64,000 nt of DNA from Microbacterium paraoxydans (GTDB taxonomy: Bacteria; Actinomycetota; Actinomycetes; Actinomycetales; Microbacteriaceae): assembly GCF_020524545.1 (NCBI RefSeq), contig NZ_JAIVLG010000003.1, positions 62,001-126,000 of the forward strand. The letters run 5' to 3'. Positions 1 through 8,317 of the stretch are shown one piece after another. Numbering within the stretch: position 1 is the stretch's first letter; each line of letters begins with the position of its first letter. The position numbers and the translations under genes were made by a program. The notes below the pieces were generated by a model. That model made no database searches. It worked only from the letters and a program-made list of their open reading frames with translations, and was not told where the DNA came from.

Positions 1-142
1 TGAGTGCTTCGGTGCCGGCAGGCAGTTCGACGACGGGAGGAGCCGCCACCAGGATCGCCAGGACGTGGATCCCCTCGAGCTCCAGCTCCGCGGCCAGTGC
101 GCTCGCACGGGGCTGGGGGATGGCCACGACCACCGCGGTCAT
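1..142 (-). CDS. N-terminal fragment of an unidentified protein downstream of the SAF-domain gene
   Basis: Only the first 47 codons are inside the window; the gene continues past the left edge. The start codon at 142 overlaps the stop of the SAF-domain gene in an ATGA arrangement, so the two are translationally coupled. The visible part is an alternating hydrophobic beta-strand and amphipathic helix pattern (MTAVVVAIPQPRASALAAEL, then a second strand HVLAILVAAPP). This would fit the receiver-like N-terminus of a CpaE/MinD-type Flp pilus ATPase, the usual neighbour of a CpaB-like SAF protein. No P-loop is visible yet, so that identity is inferred from context only. Confidence 0.45.
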   Translation of the reverse strand, partial: MTAVVVAIPQPRASALAAELELEGIHVLAILVAAPPVVELPAGTEAL

Positions 143-759
143 GAGCCGCCGCCGACAGGCAGCACCGACAGGGCGGATCCGCCGGTGATCGCGGCGAGGA
201 TCTCGGCGGCGTCGGATCGGTCGATCACGAGCTCGAGACGGGGGCCCGCTGAGGCGAGGACCCCCTCTGGATCGATCACGTCGCGCACGACCACATCGGC
301 GACGAGGATACGTGGCACATCGTGGGAGCGCCCCTCGTCGACCGGCGGAGCGTGCCAGACCTCGACGACGGTGCCGGGCTCCACCTCTTCCGGAATCCCG
401 GTGCTGCTCTCGATGACGATCGTGGTCCGTCGGTTCCGGTCCGCATCGGTCAGAGCCGACACCGCCACGAGCTCGCCCCTCCGGATCGTCCGCGCCGCGA
501 TCTGGCCCTGTCGAAGGTCCCCGGGCCCGAGGTAGTCCTCGCTCAACAGCCCGAGCCCCACCTCCACGACCTGGAAGTCGTCTGCGGTGAGAGCTTCGCC
601 CTCCACGATGGTGTGGTCGGCTCGAAGTACCGGCTCCACGTCGTCCGCTGCGTCGATGATGAGCCAGACGGCGGTGATCGAGAGCGCGACCAGGGCGATG
701 CCGGTGAGGAACCGCAGGTCGACCCAGAACGCGCGCCGAGGTCGGGAGAGGAAAGGCAT
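139..759 (-). CDS. SAF domain protein, CpaB-like (Flp pilus assembly)
   Basis: This 206-residue protein has one N-terminal transmembrane helix (about residues 15-35, within LTGIALVALSITAVWLIIDA), then a SAF domain at about 42-105. That is the architecture of CpaB/RcpC proteins, which sit in the inner membrane and take part in Flp/tad pilus assembly. The region with 'IVEGEALTADDF' and 'IAARTIRRGELV' matches the SAF pattern of an entry strand followed by R-x-I-x-x-G-E-x-V. The protein is shorter than classical CpaB (about 250-300 residues), as is usual for actinobacterial SAF proteins. It is coupled to the next gene by a 4-base overlap. No pilin gene is visible here, so the pilus role comes from family knowledge. 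Confidence 0.7.
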   Translation of the reverse strand: MPFLSRPRRAFWVDLRFLTGIALVALSITAVWLIIDAADDVEPVLRADHTIVEGEALTADDFQVVEVGLGLLSEDYLGPGDLRQGQIAARTIRRGELVAVSALTDADRNRRTTIVIESSTGIPEEVEPGTVVEVWHAPPVDEGRSHDVPRILVADVVVRDVIDPEGVLASAGPRLELVIDRSDAAEILAAITGGSALSVLPVGGGS

Positions 760-856
760 GGCGCTATCGTCACAGAGATCCCTTCGGGACCTCTTCGGTT
801 ATCCACAGGGTGCCGTCGGATCCGCTCCCGGGGAGCGCGTCGTGGAGAATGGGGGG

Positions 857-1135
857 ATGCCAGCCCCGACCTCGCGTGCGCCGCGATTCCTCGCCCCGGC
901 GCAGGTCGCCGAGTTGCTGAACCTCGGAGTGGGCGAGGTGATCGATCTCGTGCAGGAGGGCAGACTGCGAGGAGCTCAGCTCGGGTCACCACCGCGCTGG
1001 CGCGTGGAGGAATCGAGCCTGGAAGACTATCTGGCCGATGAATCGGAGACGTCTCGCCGCATGGCGTTGTGGAGACAGTCGCAGGTGGCGAGCTTTCCCG
1101 AAGTGTGGGGCATCTCCTCGGCTCACGGCAACTGA
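857..1135 (+). CDS. Small MerR/excisionase-type helix-turn-helix protein
   Basis: This 92-residue protein has a winged-helix DNA-binding core of the excisionase/BldC type at about residues 10-55: 'FLAPAQVAELLNLGVGEV' (helix-turn-helix), 'LVQEGRLRGAQLG' (wing) and 'RWRVEESSLEDYLA'. Proteins of this kind are common single-domain actinobacterial regulators. I chose the ATG at 857, preceded by a G-rich stretch, because the longer upstream reading frame is low-complexity and crosses the divergent SAF gene. The last 13 bases overlap the convergent gene that follows. The binding target is unknown. Confidence 0.7.
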   Translation: MPAPTSRAPRFLAPAQVAELLNLGVGEVIDLVQEGRLRGAQLGSPPRWRVEESSLEDYLADESETSRRMALWRQSQVASFPEVWGISSAHGN

Positions 1136-1734
1136 TCTCCTGTGGTCCGCATCGTGACGATCGCGGAGAACGGGATGATGCGGAAGCCGTGCACCGCACG
1201 GGCGAGCCGTGCCTGCCCCGGGTCATGTACCGCCAGATCCAGGTGATCCGCGGCGGCGCGATCGATCGTGCCGTGCGTGTCACCCGCATGGGTGGTGACG
1301 TGCACGGGGACGCGGCGGCGCGCGAGGTCACGCAGCACGAAGCCCAATGTCATCCTCTCCCGGAGCGCGTGCTCGGCGGCGGGGGCTTCGTCGAGGCTCG
1401 CCAGGATCATGCCGTGGTCGGCGGCGACGCCCGCGATGGCGTGCAACGGGACGAGCAGAGCCGCCGCCGGTGCACGGCCGACGTCTCCGGAGCCCCGTGT
1501 CTCGGCAGCGAGCCAGTCGGCCCCGAGAGTGCGTACCGTGACCGGAAGGCGTCGCCCGTTCACGAGGTCGATCGTGGCATCCGTGCACGCATCGCTGAGG
1601 GCCCGTAGCCGCGTCCGCAGGTCCAGCCGGGCGATGCGCAGCCTCTCGGACTCCGCATCGAGCACGGCGCGTTCGGCCTCCCACTCGGAGGTCAGCTGTC
1701 CCTCGAGGTCTTCGAACAGTCGGTCCCAGTGCAC
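1123..1734 (-). CDS. Hypothetical actinobacterial protein
   Basis: This 203-residue protein starts at a GTG and has no domain I can name. The N-terminal quarter (residues 1-50) is charged and helical ('LTSEWEAERAVLDAESERLR'), suggesting a short coiled coil. The rest alternates strands and helices, with 'RLPVTVRTLGADWLAAET' and 'GFRIIPFSAIVTMRTTG' resembling small beta-barrel segments. The composition is that of a normal chromosomal gene. It converges on the helix-turn-helix gene and overlaps its 3' end by 13 bases. It diverges from the Rv3235-like gene, with about 127 bases between them that must hold both promoters. Confidence 0.65.
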   Translation of the reverse strand: MHWDRLFEDLEGQLTSEWEAERAVLDAESERLRIARLDLRTRLRALSDACTDATIDLVNGRRLPVTVRTLGADWLAAETRGSGDVGRAPAAALLVPLHAIAGVAADHGMILASLDEAPAAEHALRERMTLGFVLRDLARRRVPVHVTTHAGDTHGTIDRAAADHLDLAVHDPGQARLARAVHGFRIIPFSAIVTMRTTGDQLP

Positions 1735-1861
1735 CCGATCGAGCGTAGGCGAGGCCGATCTCCGACGTACGAGTTATCCACATACTTTCTCGATCGGCGT
1801 TCGGGGCGCCGACCGTCGATGTTGTACTGACGACCTCGCAGACCCCGACCGAGAGATCGAC

Positions 1862-2248
1862 ATGACGCCTCACGAGTACTTCGCTCCGCAGCCGACACCG
1901 ACGAGCGAGCTTCCCGATCCTGCGCCGCTCCTGCGCAGCCTCACCCGCGGTGTGCTCGAAGTGCTCGCGGGTGTCCGCGAAGTCGATCAGCTTGCGCGGT
2001 GGTTCAGCGAGGACGCGTTCCGCAGCGTGGTCACCCGGGCAAACCTCTCGGCGAGGGCGCGGAGTGCGCGCGGAGTCGCTCCCGCTCGCCCGACGTTCGA
2101 GATCCGATCCTTGCGCGTGACTGCTCCGATCGACGGCGTCATCGAAGCTGTCGTCGTGGTGGCCGGACCAGGGCGTACGCGAGCGGTCGCCGTACGCCTC
2201 GACGGGATCGATCGGCGTTGGCGCGCGACGTCCCTGGCGATTCTCTGA
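1862..2248 (+). CDS. Rv3235 family protein
   Basis: This 128-residue protein has a variable proline-rich N-terminus (residues 1-25) and a compact alpha+beta domain. The core starts with a helix ('LLRSLTRGVLEVLAGVREVD'), contains 'LARWFSEDAFRSVVTRANL' and ends in strands ('GVIEAVVVVAGPGRTRAVA', then 'LDGIDRRWRATSLAIL'). This helix plus C-terminal 'R-W-x-x-x-x-L' pattern is what I recall for the Rv3235 family, which in actinobacteria often lies near secA and the PdtaS kinase. Its role is unknown; the fold recalls SecA C-terminal-associated or SnoaL-like domains, but that is speculation. The start is the ATG at 1862. Confidence 0.6.
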   Translation: MTPHEYFAPQPTPTSELPDPAPLLRSLTRGVLEVLAGVREVDQLARWFSEDAFRSVVTRANLSARARSARGVAPARPTFEIRSLRVTAPIDGVIEAVVVVAGPGRTRAVAVRLDGIDRRWRATSLAIL

Positions 2249-2272
2249 CCGATCTGACCGTAGGCTGGAAGG

Positions 2273-3757
2273 GTGTCAACCCTCAGCGATCTCGCCCATG
2301 CCCAGGGCCTCCTGACCGAAAACGACGTGGAGTGGCTCCATCGACTCGCCGGGGACGGGCAGCTCCTCGCCGATCTCGCATCCGCCGACATCGTCATCTG
2401 GATCCAGACCGAGGACGGATCCTTCATCGCGGTCGCGCACGCGCGACCGAGTGGCGCGGCCACGCTGTTCTACCGCGACATCGTCGGGGAGCGTGTGCGT
2501 CCGCAGTGGCGCACGCAGGTGCAGGGAGCTTTCGAATCGGCCGAGATCGTGGACTCCTCCTCGCCGGACTGGTTCGAGGAGACGCCGACACGGGTCCGAG
2601 CCGTACCGATCGTGCCCGAACGCCGGGACGCCGACGCAGCACCCGTCGCGATCGGCGTGGTCACCAGACACACCAACCTGGGCGAGTTGCGGACACCGTC
2701 GCGCCAGCAGATCACCTTCGACGAATGCGCGAACGACCTGTTCCGGATGATCGCGGACGGGAGCTTTCCCGACCTCGCCGCACCGACCTCGCCGCGACGA
2801 GGCGCCCCTCGCGCGTCGGACGGGCTGATTCGCATCGACGTGGACGGGATCAGCACGTTCGCGAGTCCGAACGCTCTGTCAGCCTTCAACCGGATGGGGT
2901 TCGACGATGAGCTCGAGGGGGAGTCCCTCGCCGAGGTCACCACGCGACTGGTGCCGCCTTCGCGGCAGGTCGACGAGTCGCTCCCGGTCGTCGTCACCGG
3001 TCGCGCTCCATGGCGGACCGACATCGAGGCGCGGGGCGTCACGGTGTCGTTGCGGGCGATCCCGCTGAAGGATCACGGCACGCGCATCGGGGCCATCGTG
3101 CTGTGCCGCGACGTCTCTGAGCTGCGTCACCAGGAACAGGAACTCATCACCAAGGATGCGACGATCCGCGAGATCCATCACCGGGTGAAGAACAACCTGC
3201 AGACGGTCGCCTCGCTGCTGCGGATCCAGGCCCGCCGCACGCACTCCGACGAGGCCAGGGACGCCCTCACGCAGGCCATGCGCCGTGTCGACGCCATCGC
3301 GGTGGTGCACGACACGCTCGCGCAGGGGCTGACCCAGAAGGTCGACTTCGACGAGGTCTTCCACCGGGTACTCAAGCTCGTGGCCGAGGTGGCATCGGCG
3401 CCGAGCACGCGTGCCCGCACACAGTCGACCGGGCGCTTCGGTGTGCTTCCGAGCGAGTATGCGACGCCTCTCGCGCTCGCGCTCACCGAGGTCGTGACCA
3501 ACGCGGTCGAGCATGGACTGGCTGGACAAGAGGGCATCGTGACCATCGACGCCAAGCGTACGCAGGAGAACCTCCGCGTGACCGTCCGCGATACGGGATC
3601 CGGCCTGCCCGAAGGCCGGATCGGCCAGGGGCTCGGGACTCAGATCATCCGAACGCTCATCCAGGGTGAACTCGGTGGCACGATCGAGTGGCGGGGGAGC
3701 GACGGCGAGGGCACCGAGGTGGTCATCGACATCCCGCTCCGCTGGCTCGACCGCTGA
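2273..3757 (+). CDS. pdtaS: PdtaS-type sensor histidine kinase
   Basis: This 494-residue soluble sensor kinase is homologous to mycobacterial PdtaS (Rv3220c), which phosphorylates the RNA-binding antiterminator PdtaR. The layout is an N-terminal GAF-like domain (about 10-165), a PAS domain (about 185-285) and then a HisKA_2 dimerisation box 'REIHHRVKNNLQTVASLL' around residues 299-316. A HATPase domain follows with an N-box 'ALTEVVTNAVEHG' and G-boxes 'DTGSGLP' and 'GLGTQII'. The phosphoacceptor should be His302 or His303, the same position as in the mycobacterial protein. No transmembrane segment is present. The start is a GTG 24 bases after the previous gene. No PdtaR-like ANTAR regulator is in this window. 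Confidence 0.88.
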   Translation: MSTLSDLAHAQGLLTENDVEWLHRLAGDGQLLADLASADIVIWIQTEDGSFIAVAHARPSGAATLFYRDIVGERVRPQWRTQVQGAFESAEIVDSSSPDWFEETPTRVRAVPIVPERRDADAAPVAIGVVTRHTNLGELRTPSRQQITFDECANDLFRMIADGSFPDLAAPTSPRRGAPRASDGLIRIDVDGISTFASPNALSAFNRMGFDDELEGESLAEVTTRLVPPSRQVDESLPVVVTGRAPWRTDIEARGVTVSLRAIPLKDHGTRIGAIVLCRDVSELRHQEQELITKDATIREIHHRVKNNLQTVASLLRIQARRTHSDEARDALTQAMRRVDAIAVVHDTLAQGLTQKVDFDEVFHRVLKLVAEVASAPSTRARTQSTGRFGVLPSEYATPLALALTEVVTNAVEHGLAGQEGIVTIDAKRTQENLRVTVRDTGSGLPEGRIGQGLGTQIIRTLIQGELGGTIEWRGSDGEGTEVVIDIPLRWLDR

Positions 3758-3782
3758 AGGCGGACGCTCTCGGAACACACGA

Positions 3783-3813
3783 AAGCGGCCCGAGAGTCGA
3801 TCTCGGGCCGCTT
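3783..3813. terminator. Bidirectional hairpin terminator
   Basis: A perfect 13-bp stem (3783-3795 pairing with 3801-3813, 5-base loop) lies between the convergent ends of the kinase gene and whiB1. It is GC-rich, has no long T-run and can serve both strands. Confidence 0.75.
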
Positions 3814-3821
3814 CCGGAAGT

Positions 3822-4070
3822 TCAGGAGGCGCGGCGGGCGCGAGCAGCGCGGCGCTTCAGAGCACGGCGCTCGTCTTCGGAGAGGCCGCCCCAGACGCCA
3901 GAGTCCTGGCTGGTCTCGAGAGCGTACTGCAGGCAGATCTCGGTGACCGTACAGGTGGCGCAGACGGTCTTCGCCTTCTCGATCTGGTCGACGGCCGGGC
4001 CCGTGTTCCCCACGGGGAAGAAGAGTTCGGGGTCGACAGTCAGGCAGGCGGCCTTATCGCGCCAGTCCAT
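3822..4070 (-). CDS. whiB1: WhiB1-type iron-sulfur transcription regulator
   Basis: This 82-residue protein has the four cluster-binding cysteines of the WhiB family (Cys9, Cys37, Cys40, Cys46) in the C-Xn-C-X2-C-X5-C arrangement. They are followed by the 'GVWGG' turn (58-62) and a basic C-terminus 'RRALKRRAARARRAS' that contacts DNA. Length and sequence fit the WhiB1 subgroup, an essential nitric-oxide-sensitive [4Fe-4S] regulator in mycobacteria. The ATG at 4070 is preceded by a good ribosome site (GAGGAG). An inverted repeat lies about 55 bases upstream, and a shared terminator hairpin follows the gene. Confidence 0.93.
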   Translation of the reverse strand: MDWRDKAACLTVDPELFFPVGNTGPAVDQIEKAKTVCATCTVTEICLQYALETSQDSGVWGGLSEDERRALKRRAARARRAS

Positions 4071-4124
4071 GGGGGCTCCTCGGTGTGGATTTCAAGAGAT
4101 GTCGCGGTGCGATTTCTCGGATTC

Positions 4125-4150
4125 GGGTAGCTGTTCGGGTTCGGCTACCC
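4125..4150 (-). promoter_or_regulatory. Inverted repeat upstream of whiB1
   Basis: A 7-bp inverted repeat (GGGTAGC at 4125-4131, GCTACCC at 4144-4150, 12-base spacer) lies in the whiB1 upstream region. It could be an operator or a 5'-leader hairpin. It does not match the CRP consensus TGTGA-N6-TCACA known to act at whiB1 in mycobacteria. Confidence 0.3.
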
Positions 4151-4298
4151 TGTTGAGATGCGGCGGAATGCCGCGAATTGTGATGCGAGCGTGAACGCCC
4201 GCCCCACGCCGCTGTGGGAGCACATGACTTTCTCTATTCTGTTACATGAATACCCTGAAATCAAGGGTTTTCTCCTCATCCGATCCTTGGGAGACACT

Positions 4299-4685
4299 GT
4301 GCGCGCACCCGGAATCGCCCTCGCTGCCACAGGGGTCCTCGCTCTCGAAGCGGTGGCGCTCGTGGTGTTCGCGATCATCGAGCTCGCGGGGCTCGGCGCG
4401 GGCGATGCGTCGTCGCTGCCGACTGCCATCGCCCTCATCGTGCTCACGCTGATCGGCGCTGCCGCACTCGGAGCGTTCGCGCTCGGCACACGGGCGGGCA
4501 AGTCCTGGGCGCGGTCCGGGGGCGTGGTGTTCCAGGTCCTCGCCGTGGCGCTCGCCCTGGCGTCCCTCACTGTTCACCCGGTGTCCTGGACGTTCACTCT
4601 CGGCGTCGGACTCCCGGCGCTGCTCGGATTCGTCCTGCTCATCATGAGCGCGCGACGAGAAGGCGAGCACCGCGTACCGGAGTGA
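4299..4685 (+). CDS. Small integral membrane protein, unknown function
   Basis: This is a 128-residue hydrophobic protein with four predicted membrane helices (about 4-26, 38-60, 74-93 and 98-117) and a short charged C-terminus. I chose the GTG at 4299, which follows a 'GGGAG' ribosome-site-like sequence. The longer upstream reading frame runs through AT-rich non-coding sequence. No family-specific motif is visible. It is divergent from whiB1 and convergent with the peroxiredoxin gene. Such four-helix proteins are common and uncharacterised in Microbacteriaceae. Confidence 0.65.
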   Translation: MRAPGIALAATGVLALEAVALVVFAIIELAGLGAGDASSLPTAIALIVLTLIGAAALGAFALGTRAGKSWARSGGVVFQVLAVALALASLTVHPVSWTFTLGVGLPALLGFVLLIMSARREGEHRVPE

Positions 4686-4710
4686 GTTCCGTGCGGTTCC
4701 CGGTGCGGGG

Positions 4711-5184
4711 TCAGGCGTCGATGCCGAGCTGCTTGCGCAGGCGCGCCACGTGGCCCGTCGCCTTGACGTTGTAGAGGGCGATGTCGATCTTGCCGTCTTC
4801 GTCGAGGACGAATGTGGAACGGATCACTCCTTCGACGACCTTGCCGTAGTTCATCTTCTCGCCCCACGCCCCGTAGGCGACATGAACGGAGTGGTCGGGG
4901 TCGCTGAGGAGCGGGAAGGTGAGGGCGTCCCGCTCGCGGAACTTCGCCAAGGTCGCGGGATCGTCGCGGGAGATGCCGACGACCTGGTAGCCGGCACCCT
5001 GGAGTGAGGAGATGCTGTCGCGGAAGTCGCACGCTTGGGTGGTGCATCCGGGCGTCATCGCTGCCGGATAGAAGTACAGTACGGTCTTCTCGCCGCGCAG
5101 GTCCGCCAGGCGGACGAGGCTCCCGTCCTGGTCGAGGAGGGAGAAGTCGGGGGCTGCGGTACCGGGTTCCAGGCGCTGGGTCAC
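4711..5184 (-). CDS. bcp: Thioredoxin-dependent peroxiredoxin (BCP/PrxQ type)
   Basis: This 157-residue atypical 2-Cys peroxiredoxin reduces peroxides at the expense of thioredoxin. The thioredoxin fold carries the active-site stretch 'PAAMTPGCTTQACDFRD' with peroxidatic Cys47 and resolving Cys52 five residues later, the hallmark of the BCP/PrxQ subfamily. The downstream 'FPLLSDPDHSVHVAYGAWGEK' and 'RSTFVLDEDGKI' match the family. Length is typical (about 150-160). Its neighbours rsgA and aroA lie just upstream on the same strand. The small 9-base gap to the rsgA stop suggests a shared transcription unit. A role in peroxide defence would fit the nearby SigR system. Confidence 0.92.
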   Translation of the reverse strand: MTQRLEPGTAAPDFSLLDQDGSLVRLADLRGEKTVLYFYPAAMTPGCTTQACDFRDSISSLQGAGYQVVGISRDDPATLAKFRERDALTFPLLSDPDHSVHVAYGAWGEKMNYGKVVEGVIRSTFVLDEDGKIDIALYNVKATGHVARLRKQLGIDA

Positions 5185-5193
5185 CCCTCCAGC

Positions 5194-6264
5194 CTACCGG
5201 CCGGGGGCCTGCTCCGCCTTGTCCGCGAAGGTCTGCAGCAGTCGTTGAAGAGAGTCGAGGCGTGCGCGTCCGGTCTCGCTCAGCTCCCCACGGTCGGCGG
5301 CTTCGATGAGCGCGCAGTCGGGGGCGTCCGCCAGGTGGGTGCACCCGCGCGGGCAATCCTGAGCGATCTCGGCGAGTTCGGTGAAGGCCGCAAGGATGTT
5401 CGTCGGATCCACGTGGCCGAGCCCGAAGGAGCGGACCCCGGGGGTGTCGATCACCCAGCCGGTGCCTTCGGCACCCTGGTAGCGGAGAGACACCGTGGAC
5501 GACGACGTGTGTCGGCCCCGTCCGGTGACCTGGTTCACATGCCCCGTGGCGCGGCCCGCCGTCGGGACGAGTGCGTTGACGAGCGTGGACTTGCCGACGC
5601 CGGAGTGCCCGACGAAGACGGTCGAGTGGTCGATCAGCGCGGCGCCGATCTCGTCGACCGGCATCTCGTTCTGGGCGCTCGTGAACACCCGCAGGTCGAG
5701 GCCGTCGAAATGCGTGAGGAACTCCGTCGGATCCGCGATGTCCGTCTTCGTCACGACCAGGAGAGGGCGGATCCCGGCATCGAGCGCCGCGACGAGATAC
5801 CGGTCGACCAGACGCGCACGTGGCTCGGGGTCCGCCGCAGCCACGACGACGAGCATCTGGTCGGCGTTCGCGACGATCACCCGCTCCACCTGGTCCGTGT
5901 CGTCGGCGCTGCGCCGGAGCAGGGACGTGCGCTCGACGATGCCGACGATGCGTGCGAGCGTGCCCTCGTCGCCGGAGGTGTCACCGACGACACGTGCCTG
6001 ATCGCCCGTGACGATCGGCATGCGCCGCAGCTCCCGGGCTCTGGTCGTGGTGATCATCCGCTCGTCGGGGGTGCCTTCGCCGACGAGGACGGAGTATCGC
6101 CCGCGATCGACACCGAGCACCCTGCCGATCTCGGCGTCCTCGTGGGCAGGACGACGCTTGGTCCTGGGGCGGTTGGCCTTCGGATTGGGGCGGGTCCGGA
6201 TGGAGCTCTCGTCGTAGTCCTCGAAGTCGTCGTCGAGGTCGTCCGTGTCGTCGAGCCAGCTCAC
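5194..6264 (-). CDS. rsgA: Ribosome small-subunit biogenesis GTPase RsgA
   Basis: This 356-residue circularly permuted GTPase acts in late maturation of the 30S subunit. After an acidic N-terminal tail and an OB-fold region, the GTPase motifs come in permuted order: the G4 motif 'TKTD', then the P-loop 'GHSGVGKST', then G3 'DTPG'. The C-terminal zinc-binding segment has 'CPRGCTHLADAPDC', as in YjeQ/RsgA proteins. I chose the GTG at 6264, giving a 2-base gap to the aroA stop. The much longer upstream frame lies inside aroA. aroA-rsgA is a common pairing in actinobacteria and implies cotranscription. Confidence 0.92.
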   Translation of the reverse strand: MSWLDDTDDLDDDFEDYDESSIRTRPNPKANRPRTKRRPAHEDAEIGRVLGVDRGRYSVLVGEGTPDERMITTTRARELRRMPIVTGDQARVVGDTSGDEGTLARIVGIVERTSLLRRSADDTDQVERVIVANADQMLVVVAAADPEPRARLVDRYLVAALDAGIRPLLVVTKTDIADPTEFLTHFDGLDLRVFTSAQNEMPVDEIGAALIDHSTVFVGHSGVGKSTLVNALVPTAGRATGHVNQVTGRGRHTSSSTVSLRYQGAEGTGWVIDTPGVRSFGLGHVDPTNILAAFTELAEIAQDCPRGCTHLADAPDCALIEAADRGELSETGRARLDSLQRLLQTFADKAEQAPGR

Positions 6265-6266
6265 CG

Positions 6267-7583
6267 TCAGCCTCGCAGCATCCGCTCCCAGAGCATCGTG
6301 AACTCCGGGAGGGTCTTGGCGGTCGTGCCGATGTCGTCGATCACGACGCCGGGAACGCGCAGCCCGATGAGCGCACCGGTCGTGGCCATGCGGTGGTCGT
6401 GATGCGCCGCCCACTCTCCTCCGTGCAGCGGGCGCGGGATGATCCGCAGCCCATCCGGGAGTTCCTCGGCCTCCCCGCCGAGCGCGCGGAGGTTGCCGAT
6501 CAACGCGGCGATCCGATCCGTCTCGTGGAGGCGGATGTGGCCGATGCCGCGGATCGTGGTGGGAGTCTCGGCGAAGGCGGCGAGGCCGACCAGCGTCGGG
6601 GTGAGTTCGCTCGCTGCGGAGAGGTCGAGATCGAGGCCGCGGATGCTCGATCCTGCTCGCACCGTGAGGGTGCCGCCGTGGCGGCCGACGTGGGCTCCGA
6701 AGGCCTGCAGGATGTCGGGCAGCATAGCGCCGGGTTGCGTGGAGTGCGCCGGCCACCCGGTGACGGCCACCGAACCGCCGGTGACGAGGGCTGCGGCGAG
6801 GAACGGCGCCGCGTTGGAGAGATCGGGTTCGATCGCGAGCTCCTTGGCGCGCGGCACGCCTGCCTCGACGAGCCACTCACCGACGGCGGGGCGCTCGATG
6901 CGGATGCCGCGGCGGCTCAGCGCCTCGATGGTCATGTCGATGTGGGGAAGGCTCGGCAGGTGCTCGCCGGTGTGGACGAGGTGCAGTCCGACATCGAATC
7001 GGGGCGCGGCGAGCAGGAGACCGGAGACGAACTGGCTCGATGCCGAGGCGTCGACTTCCACGCGACCGCCGCGGATGCGGCCATGTCCGCGAATGGTGAA
7101 GGGGAGTGCCCAGGTTCCTTCGTCGTCGATGTCGACGCCCAGGTCGCGGAGGGCGCTGATGAGTCCGCCCATCGGCCGGTGCAGCGCAGTCTCGTGGGCG
7201 GTGAGATGCACGTCATGCTCGGCGAGGCCCGCGAGCGGAGCGATGAAGCGCATCACGGTTCCGGCTTGGCCGCAGTCGATCGTCGTGCCGCCGCTGAGCT
7301 TCGCCGGCGTGACGACGAGGTCGGGCCCGAACTCGTGGCCTGCGTCCACCTCCTCGATGCCGACGCCGAGTGCGCGAAGGGCATCGACCATACGGGCCGA
7401 GTCGTCGGAGTGCAGCGGAGCGATCAGCCGCCCGGGACCGTCGGCGATCGCGGCGATCATCAGCTCGCGGTTCGTCAGCGACTTCGAGCCGGGGATCGTG
7501 AGCTCAGCATGCACGGGCACATCGGTGGTGGGCGCAGGAAAGGCACCCTGCACGCGGATGGGGGAATACCTGTTGGCGCTCAT
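6267..7583 (-). CDS. aroA: 3-phosphoshikimate 1-carboxyvinyltransferase (EPSP synthase)
   Basis: This 438-residue enzyme of the shikimate pathway condenses shikimate-3-phosphate and PEP. The N-terminal substrate-binding motif 'TIPGSKSLTNRELM' is intact. The segment 'DCGQAGTVMRFIAPLAG' corresponds to the PEP/glyphosate loop (the usual G-N-A-G-T reads G-Q-A-G-T here), and 'HRPMGGLISAL' carries the conserved R-P-M. The C-terminal part 'HHDHRMATTGALIGL' carries conserved catalytic residues. Length is normal. The start codon lies inside the SigR-type promoter that serves the divergent sigma gene. It probably heads the unit aroA-rsgA-bcp. Confidence 0.94.
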   Translation of the reverse strand: MSANRYSPIRVQGAFPAPTTDVPVHAELTIPGSKSLTNRELMIAAIADGPGRLIAPLHSDDSARMVDALRALGVGIEEVDAGHEFGPDLVVTPAKLSGGTTIDCGQAGTVMRFIAPLAGLAEHDVHLTAHETALHRPMGGLISALRDLGVDIDDEGTWALPFTIRGHGRIRGGRVEVDASASSQFVSGLLLAAPRFDVGLHLVHTGEHLPSLPHIDMTIEALSRRGIRIERPAVGEWLVEAGVPRAKELAIEPDLSNAAPFLAAALVTGGSVAVTGWPAHSTQPGAMLPDILQAFGAHVGRHGGTLTVRAGSSIRGLDLDLSAASELTPTLVGLAAFAETPTTIRGIGHIRLHETDRIAALIGNLRALGGEAEELPDGLRIIPRPLHGGEWAAHHDHRMATTGALIGLRVPGVVIDDIGTTAKTLPEFTMLWERMLRG

Positions 7584-7588
7584 CGGTT
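7563..7588 (+). promoter_or_regulatory. SigR/SigH-type promoter for the sigma factor gene
   Basis: The sequence GGAAT at 7563-7567 and GTT at 7586-7588 are separated by exactly 18 bases. This matches the GGAAT-N18-GTT consensus known for Streptomyces SigR and mycobacterial SigH promoters. It lies 66 bases upstream of the sigma gene and is oriented toward it, so autoregulation is likely. It overlaps the start of the divergent aroA gene. Confidence 0.7.
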
Positions 7589-7654
7589 CTCACCTTAGTA
7601 AACGCAGGAAGCTTCGGCGCGACAGACGCGGGCTCCTGAGACGAAGGAGAGAGA

Positions 7655-8317
7655 ATGCCGGCGACGTTGGAGCGCGAGGTGATCGACCTCGGCGGCCTAG
7701 ACTGGCCGGTGATGGATGACACCGCAACCGCAGACACCGTCGGCGACCCTCGGCGCGAGTTCGAGGAGCAGGCGATCCCGTTCATGGATCAGCTCTATGC
7801 CGCCGCGATGCGCATGACGCGCAACCCGGCAGACGCCGCAGACCTCGTGCAGGAGACGTTCGTGAAGGCGTACGGCTCCTGGTCGACGTTCTCGCAGGGG
7901 ACGAACCTCAAGGCCTGGCTGTACCGCATCCTCACCAACACGTACATCAACATCTATCGCAAACGGCAGCGCGAGCCCTTCCAGGGCACGATCGACGAGC
8001 TCGAGGACTGGCAGCTGGGCGGAGCCGAATCGACGACCGCGTCGCACAGCCGTTCTGCGGAGGCGGAGGCGATCGACCGGATGCCGGCCTCGGTCGTCAA
8101 AGACGCGCTTCAGGCGGTACCGGAGGACTTCCGCCTCGCGGTATACCTCGCCGACGTCGAGGGCTTCGCGTATCAGGAGATCGCGGACATCATGAAGACG
8201 CCCATCGGCACCGTGATGAGCCGCCTGCACCGTGGCAGGCGGATGCTGCGGGAGCTGTTGGCAGATTACGCCGTCGAGCGGGGCATCGCCGCGGCTGACA
8301 CGAGGAGCAAGGGATGA
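7655..8317 (+). CDS. sigR: ECF sigma factor of the SigR/SigH redox-stress group
   Basis: This 220-residue group-4 sigma factor directs the thiol-oxidative stress response in actinobacteria. Region 2 has '[17 protein letters not shown]' and '[20 protein letters not shown]'. Region 4 has '[20 protein letters not shown]' followed by the recognition helix '[18 protein letters not shown]'. Both match SigR/SigH closely. The ATG at 7655 follows a strong ribosome site (AAGGAG). A second in-frame ATG at 7712 could give a 19-residue shorter form; SigR itself has long and short isoforms in Streptomyces. The gene overlaps the anti-sigma gene by 4 bases and has a perfect SigR-type promoter upstream. Confidence 0.92.
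   Translation: MPATLEREVIDLGGLDWPVMDDTATADTVGDPRREFEEQAIPFMDQLYAAAMRMTRNPADAADLVQETFVKAYGSWSTFSQGTNLKAWLYRILTNTYINIYRKRQREPFQGTIDELEDWQLGGAESTTASHSRSAEAEAIDRMPASVVKDALQAVPEDFRLAVYLADVEGFAYQEIADIMKTPIGTVMSRLHRGRRMLRELLADYAVERGIAAADTRSKG

Noticed and set aside
5265..6876. Extension of rsgA upstream into a 560-codon frame.
   Set aside because: The extra 200 codons are antisense-like, arginine-rich and lie within aroA. The GTG at 6264 gives the normal RsgA length.
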